From NCBI GenBank assembly GCA_023387245.1, contig JAEWIH010000024.1, forward strand, positions 1 to 8,826: a stretch of DNA of 8,826 bases. Reading direction: 5' to 3'. This DNA comes from Bacillota bacterium (lineage in GTDB: Bacteria > Bacillota_I > Bacilli_A > Erysipelotrichales > Erysipelotrichaceae). The notes beneath the pieces were generated by a model. It did no database searches. It was not told the DNA's origin and worked only from the letters and a program-made list of their open reading frames with translations. Shown piece by piece: positions 1 through 5,724 of the stretch. Positions within the stretch are counted from its first letter, which is position 1. Every line of letters starts with the position of its first letter. A program made the position numbers and the translations under genes.

Positions 1-661
1 TTTTCAATCCTATATAGTTATCTATTACATAAATACTTTTCTTTGCTGATTTATATATTTTTGTATAAGCAACATCAGCTTCTATTTTATATCCATCCAT
101 CAAAAGGAAATGTTTATATGTTTCTGGATCTATAAAATTATCCATTACCTTTTTCAAATCTTCTTTTGTAGCCATTTGAAATTTTATTTCTGCAATATCG
201 TTTGTATTTTGATTAGTTTGAATAGCAATTTGTACTAATTCCTTTGAACCTATAAAGTCTTGATTTTCAATAATAAAGTCTTTCATCTGCTTAAACATTC
301 GTATTAAAGCCTTGCTCTGTCTAACAGCAAGTTCACCCCTCAATACAGTCATAAGCATATATATTCCCTGTTCTGTAAAGACATAAGGCATATATCTTCT
401 ACCTCCTGGACCTTCATCTGATTTTGAGGTCAAAATTTTTGACCTCAAAAATTCCCATTCATCTTTTGTAAGTTGAAATCTAAAATCTTCATCAAATTTT
501 TCTATGTTATTCTTGACTTGCTGATTAAATGTTTTTGTTTCATATCCATATATTTTAGCAAGTTCAAAATCAAGCATAACCTTTTGATTTCGTATATAGT
601 AAATCTTACTTTTTATTGTAGTTTCATCTATCGTTACAATTTCTCTGTTTTCTTCTACCAT
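1..661 (-). CDS. ORF6N-domain (KilA-N/phage antirepressor-type) protein, 3' end outside window
   Basis: The minus strand is open from ATG (659-661) to the window edge: 220 codons, no stop, C-terminus missing. A GGAGG box (670-674) sits 8 nt before the ATG and fixes the start. Residues about 15-125 match the ORF6N domain: an Ile/Tyr-rich strand, then MLDFELAKIYGYETKTFNQQ (29-48), a DEDFRFQLTKDEW stretch (57-69), a GGRR turn (86-89) and the hallmark FTEQGIYML (95-103). ORF6N is a DNA-binding domain of phage and prophage proteins, often paired with other domains. Residues about 135-175 look helical and polar. Residues about 178-220 are a separate domain (ending YVIDNYIGLK at 211-220) that I have seen on ORF6N proteins but cannot assign. 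The protein is probably cytoplasmic. Its neighbour is a broken RHH/DUF1413-like gene, consistent with a decayed phage or other mobile segment. Family assignment is strong; the biological role (antirepressor, anti-restriction or other) is inference. Confidence 0.88.
   Translation of the reverse strand, partial: MVEENREIVTIDETTIKSKIYYIRNQKVMLDFELAKIYGYETKTFNQQVKNNIEKFDEDFRFQLTKDEWEFLRSKILTSKSDEGPGGRRYMPYVFTEQGIYMLMTVLRGELAVRQSKALIRMFKQMKDFIIENQDFIGSKELVQIAIQTNQNTNDIAEIKFQMATKEDLKKVMDNFIDPETYKHFLLMDGYKIEADVAYTKIYKSAKKSIYVIDNYIGLK
422..450. repeat. 29-bp perfect palindrome inside the ORF6N coding region
   Basis: TTTTGAGGTCAAAA (422-435), one central T (436), then TTTTGACCTCAAAA (437-450): two exact 14-base arms. 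It lies in the coding sequence and encodes FLRSKILTSK (residues about 71-80), between the DNA-binding half of ORF6N and the GGRR turn. As RNA it could fold into a stem of about 12 bp with a small loop. As DNA it has the symmetry of a dimeric-regulator site. Confidence 0.9.
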
Positions 662-705
662 GAAATTAACCTCCAACATTATCTAAATATCTTTTTCCAA
701 TTTGC

Positions 706-718
706 CACGCACTGCGTG
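706..718. repeat. 13-bp palindrome between the ORF6N gene and the broken DUF1413-like gene
   Basis: CACGCA-C-TGCGTG, exact 6-bp arms around one base, much more GC-rich than its surroundings. It lies in the 67-nt gap upstream of the ORF6N gene. No T-run follows on either strand, so it is not an obvious terminator. An operator for the ORF6N gene or a small repeat element are both possible. Confidence 0.55.
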
Positions 719-728
719 ACATATTAAA

Positions 729-1058
729 CTAAATATCATATTCTTTTGTATTTTTTACTTCACCTTCAGCTTTTACGATATGTTCTACATTTTTCACCGA
801 TCCCTTATTTACATTTTCATATAACGATCTGCCAATCAAAGCTAACGGTGTTACGATAAACTATCGTAAAACAAACTCCGTACCATTCGGCAATGAGTTT
901 ATTTTAATTAGTAAGATATTATATAAGTCAACACAACTTGTATTTTCTTGTAAACTGCTACACTTACAATATTCACTAATACTTGGGTAATTGCTCTCTA
1001 TAGCTTTTTTAGTTAAAATTTTCCATTCTTCATCGTTTACTGTAAATTGAAGTAGCAT
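729..1058 (-). pseudogene. DUF1413-like protein with RHH-type N-terminus, interrupted by in-frame TAG
   Basis: Translation starts at ATG 1056-1058, with AAGGAGAGG (1067-1075) 8 nt upstream. It stops after 65 residues at TAG (861-863). The same frame then continues for 43 more codons to a second TAG (729-731). Residues 1-40 resemble a ribbon-helix-helix DNA-binding fold (FTVNDEEWKIL, then PSISEY). Residues 53-65 (INSLPNGTEFVLR) match the start of the DUF1413 core. The part after the stop (ALIGRSLYENVNKGSVKNVE) matches its end. The expected middle, usually an aspartate, hydrophobics and a Trp-containing segment, is missing. Together this looks like one gene of about 110 codons carrying a nonsense codon and a small internal loss. 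The stop lies inside a perfect inverted repeat (851-869). No function is known to me. A truncated 65-residue protein could still be made. The family call is from remembered motif patterns. Confidence 0.65.
851..869. repeat. Stop-bearing inverted repeat in the DUF1413-like gene
   Basis: TTACGATA-AAC-TATCGTAA, exact 8-bp arms with a 3-base spacer. The minus-strand TAG that breaks the reading frame (861-863) straddles the spacer and one arm. The octamer TTACGATA also occurs at 773-780 in the same gene. This fits a local rearrangement or template switch that removed part of the gene. Confidence 0.8.
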
Positions 1059-1066
1059 TTATATAT

Positions 1067-1106
1067 CCTCTCCTTATAATATAAAAGTTAAAATAATATT
1101 ACCCAA
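1067..1106 (-). promoter_or_regulatory. Candidate promoter and RBS for the DUF1413-like gene
   Basis: On the minus strand TTGGGT (1101-1106), a 17-bp spacer and TATATT (1078-1083) form a plausible sigma-A-type promoter, followed directly by the AAGGAGAGG ribosome binding site (1067-1075). The predicted transcript would start only a few bases before or at the RBS. The RBS is clear. The promoter is weak evidence in such AT-rich DNA. Confidence 0.35.
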
Positions 1107-1227
1107 ATTGTCGCAAATAAATGGTTAAACTTTGCATCAATTAGAGTTGTCTTTGTTGATAAAATTCTTTTTTGTATTTTATAAAAATTTAAATACTATT
1201 TCACATATAAACTCCACTCTTAAAAGT

Positions 1228-1254
1228 AAAAAAGAGCAATCTAATGATTACTCT
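1228..1254 (-). terminator. Intrinsic terminator of the structured RNA
   Basis: On the minus strand AGAGTAATC (1246-1254), loop ATTA, GATTGCTCT (1233-1241): a 9-bp stem with one G-T pair, running into six T residues (1228-1233). Confidence 0.9.
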
Positions 1255-1400
1255 TAGTTAGTTTTCGTTGATTTTACCCACGAACGCTCACTACACCTTA
1301 TCGAAAAACTAACAAACGATAGCAGCTACTTTTGAGAGTTGACATTTCTGACCCGTCAGCCACGGCAATGACACTGCAATCATCCTAGCTCATTTCTAGT
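1228..1400 (-). ncRNA. Structured small RNA of about 173 nt, possible raiA-motif class
   Basis: The minus strand carries a self-contained transcription unit: an extended -10 promoter (1407-1415), a GC-richer non-coding body, and a strong intrinsic terminator (1228-1254). The body shows long-range pairing. ATGATTGCAG (1374-1383) pairs with CTGCTATCGT (1316-1325), 9 of 10 pairs. GTTAGTTTTTCG (1302-1313) pairs with CGAAAACTAAC (1257-1267) with one bulged base. Within the first domain, CTGACGGGTCAG (1349-1360) can form a local hairpin and GTCA/TGAC elements could pair alternatively. No ORF with a good start and RBS spans it. It does not look like 6S RNA (no single end-to-end rod), SRP RNA, RNase P or tmRNA. 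The stretch GACGGGTCAGAAATGTCAAC (1345-1364), the size and the host type remind me of the raiA-motif RNAs of Firmicutes, but I cannot verify this and there is no raiA gene in the window. Confidence 0.7.
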
Positions 1401-1406
1401 ATATAT

Positions 1407-1415
1407 ATTATACCA
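1407..1415 (-). promoter_or_regulatory. Extended -10 promoter of the structured RNA
   Basis: The minus strand reads TGGTATAAT, a perfect extended -10 element (TGnTATAAT). There is no good -35, which extended -10 promoters tolerate. Transcription should begin about 1399-1401. The position just upstream of the GC-richer RNA body supports the call. Confidence 0.7.
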
Positions 1416-1574
1416 TACTTTATTTTTATTTATTAAATGATATATTTCATTTTTTAAAACATTCATCATTATCTAAAATATATTTAAAATTTACATACCT
1501 AACCACTTTCTAATTAAAATTATCAATTATTCATAACTAAAGTGTATTATTTATTATTTAGTCAATATAACAAA
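1416..1574. other. AT-rich intergenic spacer between divergent promoters
   Basis: This stretch separates the minus-strand structured RNA from the plus-strand fusion gene. It is almost entirely A and T. I see no gene, RNA or terminator in it. A minor AAATGA/TCATTT inverted repeat (1435-1440 and 1447-1452) is no more than expected in such sequence. Confidence 0.6.
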
Positions 1575-1627
1575 ATGTTTTTAATGATATAATGTTTTTA
1601 ATTATATAATCCATAATTAATAAGGAG
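1575..1627 (+). promoter_or_regulatory. Tandem-repeat promoter region and RBS of the hydrolase-AlkD fusion gene
   Basis: Two head-to-tail 17-bp units that differ at one base, ATGTTTTTAATGATATA (1575-1591) and ATGTTTTTAATTATATA (1592-1608), each give a TATAAT box, at 1588-1593 and 1605-1610. The first has an extended TGA-TATAAT form; neither has a good -35. An AAGGAG ribosome binding site follows at 1622-1627, 8 nt before the ATG. The repeat could act as a doubled promoter or as a two-copy operator. Confidence 0.6.
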
Positions 1628-1635
1628 TAAAAATA

Positions 1636-2856
1636 ATGAAATTATTATTAGTAATTGATATGCAAAATGATTTTATAGACGGTACTTTAGGCACCCAAGA
1701 TGCCCTAGCAATTATCAATAACGTAAATAATAAAATATTAGAATATCATCAAAAAAATCACCAAATAATTTTTACACAAGATAGCCATGATCAAAACTAC
1801 CTTCAAAGTCAAGAAGGTAAAAATTTACCAATTATTCACTGTCAAATCGGAACTCATGGCTGGCAAATTAGTAACAAACTATATATTCCCAAAAGCTCCA
1901 TCATAATCAACAAAAATAGCTTCGGTTATAATTGGAATAATTTTTTTAATGATAATCCCATTTATTTAAAATGTAGTGAAATTGAAATTATCGGTCTCTG
2001 CACCGATATATGCATTATCTCTAACGCCCTAACAATAAAATCAATATTACCCGAAACATTAATCACTATCGATGCTAATTGTTGTGCCGGCACAACTAAA
2101 AAAACTCATTTAGCCGCACTTGAAGTCATGAAAATGTGCCAAATAAACATCATTAACGAACAAATTGATAATGACAATAATATAATATCTATTTTAAAAG
2201 ATTTATCAGAACCAAAATATAAAGATTTCATAGGTAATTTAATTCCCAATATAAACAAAAATACAATCATTGGCATTAGACTAACTAAATTAAAACCAGT
2301 AATTAATCAAATCATAAAATCTAATCCTCAATTAATCAATGAATTTTTATTAAATCTGCCACATACATATTATGACGAAAATAATGTTCACGGTCTAATT
2401 ATTAATGCTCAAAAAGACTTTAAACATACAATAAAATTAATTAATGATTTTTTACCATTTATTGATAATTGGGCAAATTGTGATCTAATCAATCCTAAAA
2501 TATTCAAAAAATATCCTAAAGAATTATTAATAGAAATTAAAAAATGGCTCAAATCAAAACATCCATTCACCATTAGATTCGCAATAAAAATGTTAATGAC
2601 ATACTATCTCGACAAAAATTTTAAATTAGAATATATAGACTGGATCACAACCATTAATCACTCTAATTACTATGTAAAAATGATGATTGCTTGGTTTTTT
2701 GCCAGTGCCCTTACAAAGCAATACCAAGCAACTATACCAATTTTTATAAATCAAAAATTAGAAACTTGGACAAATAATAAAGCAATCTCTAAAGCTCTAG
2801 AAAGTCACTTAATTCCAATTCAAAACAAAAAAGATTTAAAACAATTTAAAAGATAG
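1636..2856 (+). CDS. Fusion protein: nicotinamidase/isochorismatase-like cysteine hydrolase + AlkD-like DNA alkylation repair domain
   Basis: One uninterrupted reading frame of 406 residues carries two complete domains. Residues 1-175 are a nicotinamidase-type hydrolase. The catalytic triad is Asp8 (IDMQNDF), Lys93 (NKNSFG) and Cys126 (CTDICI). The likely metal ligands are Asp49 and His51 (TQDSH) and His68 (HCQIGTHGW). By family precedent it would deamidate nicotinamide in NAD salvage, although related hydrolases act on other amides. Residues about 181-406 are an AlkD-like HEAT-repeat domain of the DNA alkylation repair family. They show YKDFIGNLIP (195-204), LPHTYYDENN (241-250), DNWANCDL (277-284), KMLMTYYLD (318-326), MMIAWFFASA (349-358) and NNKAISKALES (380-390). 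Trp279, Asp283 and Trp353 match the aromatic cradle and acidic residue used for base excision in AlkD. Each domain is full-length for its family, so this is a true fusion. The protein is cytoplasmic with no signal peptide. The gene is monocistronic, with its own promoter and terminator. Confidence 0.92.
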   Translation: MKLLLVIDMQNDFIDGTLGTQDALAIINNVNNKILEYHQKNHQIIFTQDSHDQNYLQSQEGKNLPIIHCQIGTHGWQISNKLYIPKSSIIINKNSFGYNWNNFFNDNPIYLKCSEIEIIGLCTDICIISNALTIKSILPETLITIDANCCAGTTKKTHLAALEVMKMCQINIINEQIDNDNNIISILKDLSEPKYKDFIGNLIPNINKNTIIGIRLTKLKPVINQIIKSNPQLINEFLLNLPHTYYDENNVHGLIINAQKDFKHTIKLINDFLPFIDNWANCDLINPKIFKKYPKELLIEIKKWLKSKHPFTIRFAIKMLMTYYLDKNFKLEYIDWITTINHSNYYVKMMIAWFFASALTKQYQATIPIFINQKLETWTNNKAISKALESHLIPIQNKKDLKQFKR

Positions 2857-2884
2857 TATTAAATCAAATATTATTTAATCACAT

Positions 2885-2921
2885 AAAAACTCATGCTTAT
2901 AAAATAATGCATGAGTTTTTT
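2885..2921. terminator. Bidirectional terminator between convergent genes
   Basis: AAAAACTCATGC (2885-2896), a 12-nt AT loop, then GCATGAGTTTTTT (2909-2921). The stem gives a T-run on both strands, so it can end the plus-strand fusion gene (stop 2856) and the minus-strand permease gene (stop 2937-2939). Confidence 0.9.
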
Positions 2922-2936
2922 AAATCTTAACTATAT

Positions 2937-4877
2937 CTACATATCCGCCCTTCTATTAACTATTCGATAATAGATTTTTGAAGTCAACATATAAATAAAC
3001 AAATATACTATCATAACAACAAACAACGCCAAACATAAATCTTTAAAATATAATAACCATTCACGATTACCAAACAAAGCAGTCAAATTAGCAATTAATT
3101 TCGAAGAAGCAAAACCATGAACAAACGCCACCACTAAAGGCAAGAAAAATAACCATAAAATTTGATTTTTAGTCGTCTTTCTAATCAAACTATCATCCAA
3201 CCCAACATTAATCATAATTTTATAATTTCTTTGATCATTATAAGCCTCACTAATCTGCTTATAAAATATTGTCAATATCACACAATTCAGCATAACCATC
3301 GCCACCAACATTAACAAAAATACAAAACCGCCATTCAATTCATATAAACTCTGCGCAATATCTCTACGATACTCTATCGAAACACTCTTATCATTCCCAA
3401 ACAAAGCCAACAATTCACTACGATAATCATCATCAACATTATCAACATCATAAGCAACCATCAAAGACTGTCCAACTCTACCATCACCACTCAACTCAAT
3501 AGCATTCTTTAAAATATGCTCATAATCTTTGCTAGAAACAATTAACTGAACAGTATTTGCAGCCATATTAACATTAATCTCTCTATCATTAGAAATAACT
3601 CGATACTCATCACCAAACACCACCATTTTATCAGGCAAGTCATAATCATAATTACTATTAAACAATAACTCGCCATTTCTCAAAGGATATGAATATTGAT
3701 CATAATAACGATTTAAATATTGATAATCTAAAACAATTAAATATTTTGGAATTATACGACCATTAGTAATATATGGCTCTATTCGATTATCATTAATTTT
3801 AGTAGTCATAAAAATTTTCCTAATAACCTCAATATTTTTAGGCGCTTTAGACAATCTCGATATTTTATTAACTACCTCATCATAATTAGCATCAAGTCTA
3901 AGATCAATAACCACCTCTCTAGACTGCACACTCTTGACACTATTCTCAATACTATTATAAATATTCATAGCCCCTGCACAAGCAATAGTCAACGACGTTA
4001 AAATAATGGAAATAGTCGCCAACGACACCGCATTACTCCAAAAACGATATAACATACCAGAAACAAACAAGAATTTATCAGGCTGATAATAATATCCCTT
4101 ATTTTTCTTCAATATTTTCAATATAAAAATAGAAGCCGAACTAAACAAAGCATAAGTAGCCAAAGAAACTAGCCCCACAGCAATAAAAAAATTAATAACC
4201 GACTCAATAACCGAACCCGTAAACAAAGCAATATGATAACCAGAAATAAGCAAAATTAATCCAAAAATTAAAATCAAAATTTTAACCCTCGGCTCTTTTT
4301 CACCGCTCTTTTCTCTTTGTAATAATTCAATCGGATTAAAAATAACAATCGAAAATACATTTAAAACATAACAAACAAAATGAATCGCTAAATTAATCAA
4401 AATAATCAAAATAACTGGAAATAAGCCAAACTCAAAATCTCCAATCGAAAATGCTCTATTATGAATAATAAAATTTAATATCAAAAACAAAAACTGACCC
4501 AAAACATAACCAGCAATAATACTAACAACAACTATCAAAACAAAAAGCACTATTTGTTCATATAGTAACATCGAAACAATATGCTTTTTCTCCAATCCCA
4601 AAACATTATAAATCGCAAACTCTTTATAACGGCGTTTAATCACAAATCGATATGAATATATAATAAATATAAAAGTAATTAAAGAAATAAAAACACTACC
4701 CAAAAACATCGCCACATATAATCCATTAAAGCTCATAACATATTTATTAGTCATTAAACTAAAAATGATAAACAATAACGACATCATAATACACGAAGAA
4801 ATTAAAAACGGAATAATGAACAATTTGTTTTTAGACAAATTTTGCCATGCCAATCTCGAAATCAAGCCACTATTCAT
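2937..4877 (-). CDS. BceB-type ABC transporter permease (FtsX-like), peptide-antibiotic sensing and resistance
   Basis: The protein of 646 residues has the BceB layout of ten predicted membrane segments. These lie roughly at residues 18-41, 53-77, 105-135, 153-182, 197-217, 226-253, 284-305, then 516-538, 571-598 and 611-634. An extracellular domain of about 210 residues (306-515) sits between segments 7 and 8, the hallmark of this family and the region linked to ligand and kinase contact. FtsX-type cytoplasmic motifs follow helix 2 (KRRYKEFAIYNVLGLEKK, 81-98) and precede helix 9 (NYKIMINVGLDDSLIRKTTK, 551-570). The gene overlaps the ATPase gene by 8 nt, implying coupled translation. It is the last gene of the module and ends just before the bidirectional terminator. 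By family precedent the transporter frees or removes a cell-wall-active peptide from its lipid target and signals its flux to the kinase. Which peptide (bacitracin, a lantibiotic or other) cannot be read from the sequence. Confidence 0.92.
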   Translation of the reverse strand: MNSGLISRLAWQNLSKNKLFIIPFLISSCIMMSLLFIIFSLMTNKYVMSFNGLYVAMFLGSVFISLITFIFIIYSYRFVIKRRYKEFAIYNVLGLEKKHIVSMLLYEQIVLFVLIVVVSIIAGYVLGQFLFLILNFIIHNRAFSIGDFEFGLFPVILIILINLAIHFVCYVLNVFSIVIFNPIELLQREKSGEKEPRVKILILIFGLILLISGYHIALFTGSVIESVINFFIAVGLVSLATYALFSSASIFILKILKKNKGYYYQPDKFLFVSGMLYRFWSNAVSLATISIILTSLTIACAGAMNIYNSIENSVKSVQSREVVIDLRLDANYDEVVNKISRLSKAPKNIEVIRKIFMTTKINDNRIEPYITNGRIIPKYLIVLDYQYLNRYYDQYSYPLRNGELLFNSNYDYDLPDKMVVFGDEYRVISNDREINVNMAANTVQLIVSSKDYEHILKNAIELSGDGRVGQSLMVAYDVDNVDDDYRSELLALFGNDKSVSIEYRRDIAQSLYELNGGFVFLLMLVAMVMLNCVILTIFYKQISEAYNDQRNYKIMINVGLDDSLIRKTTKNQILWLFFLPLVVAFVHGFASSKLIANLTALFGNREWLLYFKDLCLALFVVMIVYLFIYMLTSKIYYRIVNRRADM

Positions 4878-5628
4878 AACTCAATTCCCTCTTACTACTC
4901 AAAATTAAAGCACTATTAATCCGACTAATATACTCCTCATCACTCTCACTACTTCTATAAATTTCATTAAACAAACTTCCATCCTTAATAAAAATAACTC
5001 GCATCGCCTTACTAGCCGACAAAACCGAATGAGTAACCATTATAATCGTCTGGCCCATAGAATTAATTTTTCTAAATAAATTCATTAAATTATTCGCATT
5101 TTTAGTATCCAAAGCACCAGTAGGCTCATCAGCCAATATTAACGACGGCTCCATAATCAAAGCCCGCGCAATCGCCACTCTCTGCTTCTGACCACCACTT
5201 ATCTCATAAGGATATTTCTCCAACAAATCACCAATCCCCAACATCGTAACCACTCTATTAAGACGCTCACTCATTTCCCTATATTTATAATTAGACAAAA
5301 CAAGCGGCAACAAAATATTATCCTTATTACTAAAACGCTCCAACAAATTAAAATCTTGAAAAACAAATCCCAATTCATTACGCCGAAAAGCCGTAACACT
5401 TTTATGGCTAATTTGTGATAAATCTTGGTCATTAATAACAATACTACCAGCAGAAGGTCGATCTAGGGTAGCCAATATATTCAACAATGTTGTTTTACCA
5501 GCACCAGACTCCCCCATAATAGCAACAAACTCTCCCCTATCAACACTAAAACTAACACTATCCAAAGCAACTGTTTTATTAATGCTACCATATACTTTTT
5601 TTAAATTATCAACTCTTAAAATCTCCAT
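4870..5628 (-). CDS. BceA-type ABC transporter ATP-binding protein
   Basis: A 252-residue ATPase of the BceA/MacB/LolD group, with every nucleotide-binding motif present: Walker A GESGAGKT (39-46), Q-loop Gln91 (FVFQDFNLL), signature SGGQKQR (144-150), Walker B LILADEPT (163-170, Asp167/Glu168), the D-loop GALD that follows, and the H-loop His200 (MVTH). The length is normal. The start is set by AGGAGG shortly before the ATG. The last codons overlap the permease gene by 8 nt, so the two are made together as one transporter. The ATPase acts on the cytoplasmic face of the membrane. It is separated from the kinase gene by 96 nt holding a hairpin and a candidate BceR-type operator, which suggests the transporter pair is expressed separately and induced by the two-component system. 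Family is certain; the exact paralogue (BceA, VraD, PsdA or other) is not resolved. Confidence 0.95.
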   Translation of the reverse strand: MEILRVDNLKKVYGSINKTVALDSVSFSVDRGEFVAIMGESGAGKTTLLNILATLDRPSAGSIVINDQDLSQISHKSVTAFRRNELGFVFQDFNLLERFSNKDNILLPLVLSNYKYREMSERLNRVVTMLGIGDLLEKYPYEISGGQKQRVAIARALIMEPSLILADEPTGALDTKNANNLMNLFRKINSMGQTIIMVTHSVLSASKAMRVIFIKDGSLFNEIYRSSESDEEYISRINSALILSSKRELSYE

Positions 5629-5655
5629 AATACCTCCTATTACTTATATATTATT

Positions 5656-5678
5656 AAAAAAAGGCACTAATTGCCTTT
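5656..5678 (-). terminator. Hairpin terminator between the kinase and transporter genes
   Basis: On the minus strand AAAGGCA (5672-5678), loop ATTAG, TGCCTTT (5660-5666), continuing as a seven-T run to 5656. It may end the regulator-kinase transcript. It lies between the candidate operator (5708-5721) and the ATPase gene start (5628), so it could also be in the leader of a transporter transcript and act as an attenuator. Confidence 0.8.
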
Positions 5679-5707
5679 ATTTAAACTTACAACCATTCCA
5701 TTAAAAC

Positions 5708-5721
5708 TAACATTTATGTAA
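5708..5721. promoter_or_regulatory. Candidate BceR-type operator upstream of the transporter genes
   Basis: TAACA-TTTA-TGTAA is a short inverted repeat that fits the TNACA-N4-TGTAA pattern I recall for BceR-type regulators. It lies in the 96-nt gap after the kinase gene, where such modules normally place the inducible transporter promoter. I could not identify convincing -35/-10 boxes between it and the ATPase gene. Short AT-rich repeats occur by chance, so confidence is moderate. Confidence 0.45.
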
Positions 5722-5724
5722 TAT

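Noticed and set aside
473..727. 84-codon plus-strand reading frame
   Set aside because: It runs antisense to the start of the ORF6N gene, has low-complexity Phe/Ile/Tyr-rich translation and no ribosome binding site; it is a shadow frame.
1..1058. A complete prophage or insertion sequence at the left end
   Set aside because: Only an ORF6N gene and a broken RHH/DUF1413-like gene are visible. There is no transposase, integrase, terminal inverted repeat or attachment site in the window.
1174..1196. GTATTT...AAATAC inverted repeat between the structured RNA and the DUF1413-like gene
   Set aside because: All A/T apart from the end bases, with a long AT spacer; expected by chance in sequence this AT-rich.
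1228..1400. CRISPR, tracrRNA, 6S RNA or riboswitch explanation for the structured region
   Set aside because: There are no direct repeats or spacers, no rod-like 6S fold and no recognised aptamer core. A strong terminator lies well before the next gene, about 170 nt away, so it reads as an independent RNA.
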